Part shown: positions 1 to 4,980 of the stretch, one piece after another | How positions within the stretch are numbered: position 1 is the first letter of the stretch | Layout of the letters: the number at the start of each line of letters is the position of its first letter | From: Anaerolineaceae bacterium | GTDB lineage: Bacteria > Chloroflexota > Anaerolineae > Anaerolineales > Anaerolineaceae | Length of the DNA: 7,895 nt | Reading direction: 5' to 3' | Assembly (NCBI GenBank): GCA_017995665.1 | Contig: JAGOIM010000035.1 | Coordinates: 1 to 7,895 of the forward strand | Translations under genes and position numbers: made by a program | Notes under the pieces: model-generated | Seen by the model: the letters and a program-made list of their open reading frames with translations, nothing else | Database searches by the model: none | Told to the model about the DNA's origin: nothing

Positions 1-1589
1 AGATTGAGAAGGTCGCCCACAATGCCAAATTTGATCTGCTCGTATTGCACACTGCCGGCTTTGAAGTCACACCGCTTACTTTTGACACAATGGTTGCTGA
101 ATGGCTGATTAATCCCACCTCAAGAAATCTCGGTTTGAAAGCGCAGGCGAGTGAGAGGCTGGGCGTCCAAATGACCGAAATTGATGAGCTGATTGGCAAG
201 GGCAAGAACCAAATCAGCATGGCAGAGGTTCCGGTCGAGCGAGCTGCGCCCTATGCTGCCGCAGATGCGGTCATGACCTTGCGCTTGGTAGAGCCTATGC
301 GCAAAGATTTAGAGGCTCACGCTGCCCAGAAGCTCTATCACGATGTTGAAAACCCTCTCATCCCAATTTTGGCCGAAATGGAAGAAACCGGCATTTTGAT
401 TGACCTGGCGTTTTTCACAGAATTTGCCAAAGAATTGCAAACCGAAATCAACCGCTTAACTGAAGAGGCTTACCATCTGGCTGGAGATCAATTTAACCTC
501 AATTCCACCCAACAACTTTCGGACACCCTCTTTCAGAAATTAGGATTGGAACCGCCCGACCGCACAAAGAAAACCAGCAGCGGCAAATTTTCTACTTCCG
601 CTGAAGTTTTGGAATCGATGAAAGGCATGCATCCGCTGGTTGACACCATTTTGGACTACCGCGAACTCTCCAAGTTGCAATCCACCTATGTCGAAGCCTT
701 GCCCGTTCAAATAAATCCGAACGATGGACGCATTCACACCACATTCAACCAAACCGGCACAGTGACCGGCAGAATTGCTTCGCAAAACCCCAACTTGCAA
801 AACATCCCCATCCGCACAGAGCAAGGCAGAAGAGTGCGTCAGGGTTTTATTGCTGCAGAAGGACACAAATTACTGGCTGTCGACTACTCTCAAATTGAAC
901 TGCGGATTGTCGCCCATCTGGCGCAGGATGAGGCAATGATGAAAGCTTTCCATGAAGGACAGGATATTCACGTCACCACCGCCGCTGCGATTGCCAACAT
1001 TCCTTTAAATGAAGTGAGCAAACAAGAACGCCGCCATGCCAAAGCAATTAATTTTGGCCTGATTTATGGCATGAGCCCCTTTGGATTGACCCGCACGACC
1101 GACCTGACCTTAGCGGAAGCGGAAAACTTCGTCCGTGAATACTTCAGGCAATTCCCCGGTGTCAAAAAATGGCTGGATAACACCCGCCTCGAAGCCACCC
1201 GGCAAGGCTATGTTGAAACACTCCTGGGCAGAAGGCGCTACTTCCCTGCCCTGGCAGCCGGAACAAATTACACCATTCGCCAAAGAGAAGAACGCGAAGC
1301 CATCAACGCTCCGGTGCAAGGCACCGCAGCCGATATCATCAAGCTGGCAATGCTCAAACTGCCCGATGCCTTGAAAGAAGTTGGATTGAAAACAAAAATG
1401 ATCCTCCAGGTACACGATGAATTGATTTTTGAAGTGCCGCTTGAGGAAATCGACCAGGCAACCAGACTGGTTAAAAGCCTGATGGAATCCGCCTTCCCCC
1501 TCTCCGTGCCCTTGGTGACCGAAGCAAAAATCGGCAACAATTGGGGCGAACTGAGCGTAATCGACCCGGATGTTTTGGTGATGGAATAG
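1..1589 (+). CDS. polA: DNA polymerase I, C-terminal part (5' end outside window)
   Basis: Template-directed DNA synthesis in replication, Okazaki fragment processing and repair. The frame is open from the window's first base (first full codon at 3) to TAG at 1587-1589, giving 528 visible residues, so the 5' nuclease domain and the start of the exonuclease domain lie outside. Numbering from the first full codon: Exo II-like NAKFD at 7-11, Exo III-like YAAAD at 84-88, then the polymerase domain with TGRIASQNPNLQNIP near 255, motif A (DYSQIELR, catalytic Asp 294), motif B / O-helix (RRHAKAINFGLIYG, 343-356, with Lys and Phe present), and motif C (QVHDE, catalytic Asp 472). All polymerase motifs are intact. 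Retention of Exo II and III suggests proofreading may be active, unlike Taq polymerase, but Exo I (DxE) is not visible. The TTG at 45 is not the real start, because homologous sequence (AHNAKFDLLVL) continues upstream of it. It converges with the minus-strand gene ending at 1877. Confidence 0.97.
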   Translation, partial: IEKVAHNAKFDLLVLHTAGFEVTPLTFDTMVAEWLINPTSRNLGLKAQASERLGVQMTEIDELIGKGKNQISMAEVPVERAAPYAAADAVMTLRLVEPMRKDLEAHAAQKLYHDVENPLIPILAEMEETGILIDLAFFTEFAKELQTEINRLTEEAYHLAGDQFNLNSTQQLSDTLFQKLGLEPPDRTKKTSSGKFSTSAEVLESMKGMHPLVDTILDYRELSKLQSTYVEALPVQINPNDGRIHTTFNQTGTVTGRIASQNPNLQNIPIRTEQGRRVRQGFIAAEGHKLLAVDYSQIELRIVAHLAQDEAMMKAFHEGQDIHVTTAAAIANIPLNEVSKQERRHAKAINFGLIYGMSPFGLTRTTDLTLAEAENFVREYFRQFPGVKKWLDNTRLEATRQGYVETLLGRRRYFPALAAGTNYTIRQREEREAINAPVQGTAADIIKLAMLKLPDALKEVGLKTKMILQVHDELIFEVPLEEIDQATRLVKSLMESAFPLSVPLVTEAKIGNNWGELSVIDPDVLVME

Positions 1590-1612
1590 AGAGTCTGCCT
1601 CATAAAGACTCT
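1590..1612 (+). terminator. Hairpin directly after the polA stop; weak terminator candidate
   Basis: A perfect 7-bp stem, AGAGTCT (1590-1596) with AGACTCT (1606-1612), encloses a 9-base loop and begins on the base after the polA stop codon. The position fits a transcript-end structure. No T-tract follows (the next bases are AAACAAAATA), so it is not a canonical intrinsic terminator. It could instead protect the 3' end or be chance. Confidence 0.3.
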
Positions 1613-1876
1613 AAACAAAATATAACAATTTGAGATTCATTGCCTCATAACTAAATGTCACCCATCAATCTTTAAGATTCGAGCAGTCAGTTTGGTTTTA
1701 TCGCGCCATCAATGTCAAGGCCTTTCATTGTTGAGATCCTTGACTTCATTAATAGTAATCTAGAGGACGAATGACTGTTCTTATTCGCTGCTTAGTGTGA
1801 TAATGTCAGGAAGTCAAGTGTAATATATCAATAACGAATTAAAAGCAGTTGGTGAAAATCCACATTGACAAAATTC
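1613..1876. other. Intergenic region between convergent genes, no gene seen
   Basis: AT-rich spacer between the ends of polA and the 258-residue membrane protein gene. I see no credible ORF. It holds three structures: a 13-base inverted repeat AATCTT-T-AAGATT (1667-1679); a 7-bp stem GTCAAGG (1714-1720) / CCTTGAC (1738-1744) with a 17-base loop; and the second copy of a 10-base direct repeat TGCCTCATAA (1596-1605 and 1641-1650). The 10-mer AAAATCCACA at 1855-1864 recurs upstream of dnaA. Neither stem has a T-tract on either strand, so none is a convincing terminator. Confidence 0.5.
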
Positions 1877-2653
1877 TCATATCCAAAGGTATTTCAAAAA
1901 GAAGAAGGGAATACCCATTACTGTGGCTACTTGAATATAAACATATGTTAAGGTCAACAAGTCCACTCCTTCTGCTATTAAGAAGACGATTCCATTTTGC
2001 TCTAAGATCCCATTCACCAATACAAAAATCATTGCTGGGAGGTATCTTAAGGCAAATCTAACCCAAGGGTTAAGTGGGCTATAGGTTTTAATTGTTAGTG
2101 GAGGCTCGCGTTTAATTGATTCATAAGACCTGTCCCATTCGTAATTGGTATTCTTTACAGGAACTTCCGGGTTGTTACTTTCATCGTCCTCTTTTAAAAT
2201 TTCTTTTGCAATGTAATATGCTTCTGGCGTATCCAATTTTACCGCTTCCTGTATCACTTTTCCAGCCACATAATACTTGCCCATCTCCATCGAGAAATCG
2301 AAAGCAGCTTCAAATGCGGAGCTCGTTTCCGCATCTCTTTCTGCGCGAGCTAATTGAAGTGCTCTTTCTCGCTGTAAGGCTTTGCTTGGAGTGTCTTTAT
2401 ATCTTCTTTTATCCCTATTTTGTTTTCTTGACACGCTACCGAAGTATTCTATTAGGGCAAAATAAATTGCCACTACTATCATGAGGATAGCCATCATTAA
2501 ATTCTCTTGTTTGATAGCGGGAGATTCTGCTTTCATATATCCTACTATATACGTATACAAAATCGATAAAAATCCTCCTACCGATGCCACAACTATCGCG
2601 AGCATAATAAAAAGTGAAAATAAAGTTTCCAAAAAATTCAAAAACTTCTTCAC
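1877..2653 (-). CDS. Unrecognised membrane protein, 258 residues
   Basis: I do not recognise the family. The protein has two hydrophobic segments near the N-terminus (about residues 11-38 and 52-71). A strongly basic, then acidic, soluble middle follows (about 73-195, beginning KQNRDKRRYK), which looks helical with many Ala, Glu and Arg. Two more hydrophobic stretches lie near the C-terminus (about 198-216 and 221-253). With four spans, both ends and the middle would be on the same side; the basic segment after the second span suggests the cytoplasm. The start is GTG at 2653-2651, supported by GGAGG seven bases upstream; the stop is TGA at 1879-1877. That GTG overlaps by four bases the stop of the small ORF upstream, which suggests translational coupling. 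Sampled stretches are about 35-40% GC against about 52% sampled in polA, which could mean horizontal acquisition. No enzyme motif or repeat was seen. The frame is long and the start signal good, so a real gene is likely; its function is unknown. Confidence 0.8.
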   Translation of the reverse strand: MKKFLNFLETLFSLFIMLAIVVASVGGFLSILYTYIVGYMKAESPAIKQENLMMAILMIVVAIYFALIEYFGSVSRKQNRDKRRYKDTPSKALQRERALQLARAERDAETSSAFEAAFDFSMEMGKYYVAGKVIQEAVKLDTPEAYYIAKEILKEDDESNNPEVPVKNTNYEWDRSYESIKREPPLTIKTYSPLNPWVRFALRYLPAMIFVLVNGILEQNGIVFLIAEGVDLLTLTYVYIQVATVMGIPFFFLKYLWI

Positions 2654-2814
2654 GAAAATTCCTCCATTCTTTTAAATGATAACCCATTGGTTCTAGGAGT
2701 TAGCGCTGAAAACTTTGTGTATTCTTCGAATGACAAGTAGCGCAGAGCTGCTTGTCCGCATCTGTCTGATATTCCCCATTTTTCAGCTGTCTGTTGAGGC
2801 GTTTTCCAACCCAT
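2650..2814 (-). CDS. Small ORF with helix-turn-helix-like N-terminus, 54 residues (possibly degraded)
   Basis: The ORF runs from ATG (2814-2812) to TGA (2652-2650). Its N-terminus, MGWKTPQQTAEKWGISDR, closely resembles the opening of small helix-turn-helix DNA-binding proteins (excisionase/MerR-like type, where AAEKWGIS-R is the typical helix pair). After residue 18 the sequence no longer follows the usual family pattern (expected LC..G.I.GA..., then W.IP). Fragments resembling that continuation occur in other minus-strand frames: QLCAT at 2750-2736 and NQWVI at 2692-2678. So this may be a frameshifted remnant, or a real short protein with a new C-terminus. For a live gene: its stop overlaps the next gene's GTG by four bases (GTGA), and a perfect TATAAT lies about 38 bases upstream. 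Against: there is no good ribosome binding site at the ATG (AGGA only two bases away, GAGG about 14 bases away). An in-frame TTG at 2825-2823 is an alternative start. Confidence 0.5.
   Translation of the reverse strand: MGWKTPQQTAEKWGISDRCGQAALRYLSFEEYTKFSALTPRTNGLSFKRMEEFS
2661..2665 (-). promoter_or_regulatory. Shine-Dalgarno GGAGG setting the GTG start of the membrane protein gene
   Basis: On the minus strand GGAGG is followed by AATTTTC and then GTG (2653-2651), an ideal seven-base spacing. It lies inside the last codons of the small upstream ORF, so ribosomes finishing that ORF would reach the GTG directly. It is the main reason for choosing GTG over downstream starts. Confidence 0.75.
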
Positions 2815-2851
2815 GGTCCTACACAAAACCTCGCGAATAATATAATTTTCA

Positions 2852-2857
2852 ATTATA
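2852..2857 (-). promoter_or_regulatory. Candidate -10 box (TATAAT) for the small ORF / membrane protein pair
   Basis: A perfect TATAAT on the minus strand, about 38 bases upstream of the ATG at 2814, would give a 5' leader of roughly 30 bases. The -35 is poor: at 17-base spacing the hexamer is TCGTAT. The better match GTGACA (2886-2881) is 23 bases away, which is too far. AT-rich sequence makes chance matches likely. Confidence 0.3.
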
Positions 2858-3129
2858 CCTTGGTTTGCCTAATAATACGATGTCACTTTAATGAATCTTG
2901 AACGGGGGTCAGCACATGGAATACACTTCATAAACAGAAGAAATGTTCAATACCGCGAACGCTGTCTGGAGTTATGGGGGTGACTAAATAAAGAGGTAGA
3001 GGTGCAAATTATTCAAAGATATCATCCACTTTGACTAACAAAAAATTAAACAAAGTAGCTCAACATCAAACCCAGTGTAATAATGGAAAATTGTGTATTT
3101 CTAAATGTGTACCCAACTTATGTACAAAG

Positions 3130-3151
3130 AAAAGGCGAGTTTATGCCTTTT
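3130..3151 (-). terminator. Probable weak intrinsic terminator of dnaA
   Basis: On the minus strand AAAAGGC (3151-3145) pairs perfectly with GCCTTTT (3136-3130) around the 8-base loop ATAAACTC, and CTTTG follows. It lies about 42 bases past the dnaA stop codon. The stem has only three G-C pairs, but the A-side/T-side layout is typical of a bidirectional terminator. Confidence 0.45.
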
Positions 3152-3192
3152 GATTCTTAAATTGGCATGGAAATGAGTGTTTAGGCTAAACT

Positions 3193-4539
3193 TCAAGCCC
3201 CAACGCTTTGGCTCTGCAATTGCCCTTTTAGCTGCATAACCTGTTTGCGCACTTTGTCATCGCTGTCGACCAATTCTGCGATTTTGTCGCAAGCGTACAT
3301 CACGGTTGTGTGGTCGCGGCCACCCAGTTCTTCACCGATTCTGGGAAGCGACATATCCCCTTGATCGCGCATCAGATACATGGCAATTTGCCTCGGAAAA
3401 GCGATATCGCGGGCGCGGCTTTTGCCGGTCAGTGCGCTTAGGCTGACACCAAAAAATTCCGACACAACTTCCAAAACCGATTTTGAGGTGATGCTGCTTG
3501 CCTGTGGCAAGAAATCGAACAAAGCGCGTTCACACAAACCCAAGGAAAGTTCTTGCCCACTAAGCTGTGCAAAAGCCAAGACGCGATTCCAGGCACCTTC
3601 CAATTCGCGAACATTGGTTGAAATCAATTTTGCGATCCTGTCGATTACCTCTTCCGGAACATGCTGAGAAACTTTTTCGGCCTTTTCGTGCAAAATTGCC
3701 AGACGTGTTTCATAATCCGGCGCTTGCATATCAACCGTCAAACCCCATTCAAAACGGGAGCGCAAGCGGTCTTCGAGCGTGCTCATCGCCTTAGGCGAGC
3801 GGTCCGAGGTCATCACAATTTGCTTATCCTGCCCGTAGAGGGAGTTGAAAGTATGGAAAAATTCTTCTTGTGTCGAATCCTTCCCGGCGATAAATTGGAT
3901 GTCATCAATCAGCAAAACGTCAACTTCGCGATATTTCTCGCGGAATGTGGTGGTTGTTTTGGTGCGAATTGCATGAACCAGGTCGTTGGTGAATTCTTCA
4001 GAAGAAACGTACAAAACCTGTTTGCCCTGCTGCAAAACGGCATTGCCAATCGCATGCAGCATATGCGTTTTGCCCAAACCGACGCTGCTGTAAATGAATA
4101 GCGGGTTATAAGCGCGGGCTGGGTTTTCGGCAACCGCCTGGCAAGCAGCATGCGTCAGCCGATTGGCAGAACCGACCACAAAGTTATCAAAACGATACTT
4201 TGGGTTCAAATGAGTGTCATAGAGGTCTTTTTCAACCGGCTCGGGTTTAGGGATTGAAACGGTTTCTTCTTCAAGATCAACCTGTGGTGGGGCATAGACC
4301 TTGAACTCGACCTGCACATTCCTCGCCATCATGCCCGAGAGTTTGTTGACCACGGTGCTCTTCAACCGGCTTTCCAGCCAGTCACAAGCGTAGGCATTCC
4401 CGGCACCAAGTGCAAAAGTAGCCGAAGCATCCTCATATGATATCAGCTGAGTGTTTTTCACCCAGGTATCAAAAGAGGCTTTGCTTAGCTCCATCTGTAA
4501 TTGTCCGATTGTTGCCTGCCACGCTTGTTGAGCATTCAT
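3193..4539 (-). CDS. dnaA: Chromosomal replication initiator protein DnaA, 448 residues
   Basis: AAA+ ATPase that binds DnaA boxes, opens oriC and loads the helicase; it also acts as a transcription factor. Complete, at the family's usual length. Domain I is about residues 1-80, followed by a short acidic linker (about 85-108). The AAA+ core has Walker A at 151-158 (SSVGLGKT), Walker B VLLIDDIQF at 208-216, sensor 1 IVMTSDRSP at 241-249, the arginine-finger segment LEDRLRSRF at 255-263, and sensor 2 NVRELEGA at 309-316 (Arg 311). Domain IV contains the DnaA signature GGRDHTTVMYACDKI at 406-420. Oddity: Walker A begins SSVGLGKT where GG(V/T)GLGKT is usual, so the first glycine is a serine; Gly156, Lys157 and Thr158 remain. 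ATG at 4539-4537 is supported by GAGGAG eight bases upstream. It stands alone: no dnaN or recF on either side. A structured leader and a possible DnaA box lie upstream. Confidence 0.98.
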   Translation of the reverse strand: MNAQQAWQATIGQLQMELSKASFDTWVKNTQLISYEDASATFALGAGNAYACDWLESRLKSTVVNKLSGMMARNVQVEFKVYAPPQVDLEEETVSIPKPEPVEKDLYDTHLNPKYRFDNFVVGSANRLTHAACQAVAENPARAYNPLFIYSSVGLGKTHMLHAIGNAVLQQGKQVLYVSSEEFTNDLVHAIRTKTTTTFREKYREVDVLLIDDIQFIAGKDSTQEEFFHTFNSLYGQDKQIVMTSDRSPKAMSTLEDRLRSRFEWGLTVDMQAPDYETRLAILHEKAEKVSQHVPEEVIDRIAKLISTNVRELEGAWNRVLAFAQLSGQELSLGLCERALFDFLPQASSITSKSVLEVVSEFFGVSLSALTGKSRARDIAFPRQIAMYLMRDQGDMSLPRIGEELGGRDHTTVMYACDKIAELVDSDDKVRKQVMQLKGQLQSQSVGA

Positions 4540-4547
4540 GCGCTCTA

Positions 4548-4553
4548 CTCCTC
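4548..4553 (-). promoter_or_regulatory. Shine-Dalgarno of dnaA
   Basis: GAGGAG on the minus strand lies eight bases before the ATG at 4539-4537. It supports this start, which also gives a normal full-length domain I. Confidence 0.7.
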
Positions 4554-4571
4554 ATTTTAGATTTTAACGAA

Positions 4572-4601
4572 AAACCGACGGTCAAAAATAGCAATCGGTT
4601 T
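4572..4601 (-). promoter_or_regulatory. Hairpin with T-rich tail in the dnaA leader; possible attenuator
   Basis: On the minus strand AAACCGA (4601-4595) pairs with TCGGTTT (4578-4572) over a 16-base loop. The sequence continues TTCGTTAAAAT, so the right arm plus tail reads as a T-rich run. This is terminator-like and sits only about 20 bases before the dnaA ribosome binding site. The stem is short and the loop long, so it may be fortuitous. Confidence 0.25.
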
Positions 4602-4618
4602 ATGTCGATTCACTGTGC

Positions 4619-4654
4619 TTTCCCTTACACTGACTTGCTAAGTGAATAGGGAAA
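4619..4654. repeat. Inverted repeat TTTCCCT / AGGGAAA upstream of dnaA
   Basis: A perfect 7-base inverted repeat, TTTCCCT (4619-4625) and AGGGAAA (4648-4654), contains a smaller pairing CACT/AGTG (4629-4632 region with 4641-4644 region). The outer repeat abuts the candidate -10 at 4654-4659. It could be an operator or a stem in the dnaA leader. Confidence 0.35.
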
Positions 4655-4662
4655 TTCTATCA
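4654..4662 (-). promoter_or_regulatory. Candidate extended -10 (TGATAGAAT) for dnaA
   Basis: The minus strand reads TG-A-TAGAAT, an extended -10 form that can work without a good -35; the hexamer at 17-base spacing, GCAAAA, does not match. A start near 4647 would give a dnaA leader of about 107 bases containing the 4572-4601 hairpin and most of the 4619-4654 repeat. No better promoter was found closer to the gene. Confidence 0.25.
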
Positions 4663-4696
4663 CCTCAAGCCTGCCGTTTTGCTCGATTTGTCTTAA

Positions 4697-4705
4697 AAAT
4701 CCACA
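4697..4705 (+). promoter_or_regulatory. Possible DnaA box (AAATCCACA) upstream of dnaA
   Basis: It matches the consensus TTATCCACA at 7 of 9 positions, with TCCACA intact and mismatches at the first two. DnaA commonly autoregulates its own gene through such boxes upstream of dnaA. It is a lone weak match without a cluster, so it is only a candidate. Confidence 0.25.
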
Positions 4706-4863
4706 ATTCTTTAAGGTGGAGATTTGGAATGTATAGCCATATAAGATAGTTGTTGTTTGACAATGCTTGAAGAGCACTTTCTAAAACCCTATTTAGCGAA
4801 TTTTCCAAGCTTCTACAGCCCCACATATAGGCTTATTTGATTAATTAGCTCAAATATTCCAAC

Positions 4864-4877
4864 AATTAGTGCTAATT
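4864..4877. repeat. Short palindrome AATTAGTGCTAATT
   Basis: AATTAG and CTAATT flank a central TG, forming an operator-like 14-base palindrome. The same right arm also pairs with AATTAGC at 4843-4849. The regulator, if any, is unknown. Confidence 0.3.
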
Positions 4878-4919
4878 TTTAAGGTTTTGGAATGCCCTTT
4901 TCAACCATAAATAAAGTCG

Positions 4920-4954
4920 ATAGTCTTACACAAAGTGGTATTAACTATTTTTTT
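4920..4954 (+). terminator. Terminator-like hairpin with T7 tract, plus strand, no gene before it
   Basis: ATAGT (4920-4924) pairs with ACTAT (4944-4948). The stem extends through TTA (4926-4928) with TAA (4942-4944 region) past a one-base bulge, and CAC (4929-4931) can pair with GTG (4935-4937) around AAA. Seven T bases follow (4948-4954). This has the form of an intrinsic terminator for plus-strand transcription, but both flanking genes are on the minus strand. The stem is AT-rich and weak. Confidence 0.3.
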
Positions 4955-4980
4955 CCGCTTTGGCTATACGCTTCCGGTGC

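Larger units (their letters stand above)
2815..3192. other. AT-rich intergenic region downstream of dnaA, no gene seen
   Basis: This stretch separates the end of dnaA (3193) from the small HTH-like ORF (2814). It contains the candidate TATAAT at 2852-2857 and a terminator-like hairpin at 3130-3151. A 13-base inverted repeat, GTTTAG-G-CTAAAC (3179-3191), sits just past the dnaA stop. A 30-codon plus-strand ORF from ATG at 2891 has no ribosome binding site and resembles nothing I know. I see no transposase, tRNA or other identifiable remnant. Confidence 0.5.
4540..4980. other. AT-rich gene-free region upstream of dnaA, rich in inverted repeats
   Basis: About 440 bases without a credible ORF on either strand. 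It holds the dnaA leader elements (listed separately) and a 7-bp inverted repeat AATTAGC (4843-4849) / GCTAATT (4871-4877). The right arm of that repeat overlaps the 14-base palindrome AATTAGTGCTAATT (4864-4877). A plus-strand hairpin with a T-tract lies at 4920-4954. Regions next to dnaA are often origins of replication, but I do not see the cluster of DnaA boxes that would support oriC here. No clear terminator for the FAD gene ending at 4981 was found. Confidence 0.5.

Noticed and set aside
540..1618. Minus-strand and alternative-frame ORFs of about 80-116 codons inside polA
   Set aside because: They are antisense or out of frame to a fully motif-supported polA and show no recognisable motifs or start signals.
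1596..1650. Two copies of TGCCTCATAA as an attachment site or target-site duplication
   Set aside because: They are only 10 bases long and 45 bases apart, with nothing resembling a mobile element between them.
2116..2484. 122-codon plus-strand ORF opposite the membrane protein gene
   Set aside because: Its composition is that of a translated antisense strand and it has no ribosome binding site, whereas the minus-strand frame has an ideal GGAGG-GTG start and membrane-segment architecture.
2436..2687. 83-codon minus-strand ORF overlapping the start of the membrane protein gene
   Set aside because: It is out of frame with the membrane protein and has no hydrophobic or motif pattern. Part of it may be residue of the degraded HTH gene, but not a gene itself.
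2891..2983. 30-codon plus-strand ORF in the spacer downstream of dnaA
   Set aside because: It has no ribosome binding site and no similarity I can recognise, and is too short to support on its own.
3118..3126. DnaA box TTATGTACA downstream of dnaA
   Set aside because: It has two mismatches in the core of TTATCCACA and no neighbouring copies, so it is probably chance in AT-rich DNA.
3380..4151. ORFs of 75-146 codons overlapping dnaA on the plus strand and in another minus frame
   Set aside because: They lie wholly within dnaA, whose frame carries all the expected motifs, and have no independent support.
4845..4875. CIRCE-like (HrcA) operator TTAGC...AGTGCTAA
   Set aside because: The right half resembles GAGTGCTAA, but the left half is TTAGCTCAA instead of TTAGCACTC and the overall length is 31 instead of 27 bases. 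No heat-shock gene follows.
4540..4980. oriC
   Set aside because: The location next to dnaA and the AT content are suggestive, but only one weak DnaA-box match (7 of 9) was found and no cluster.
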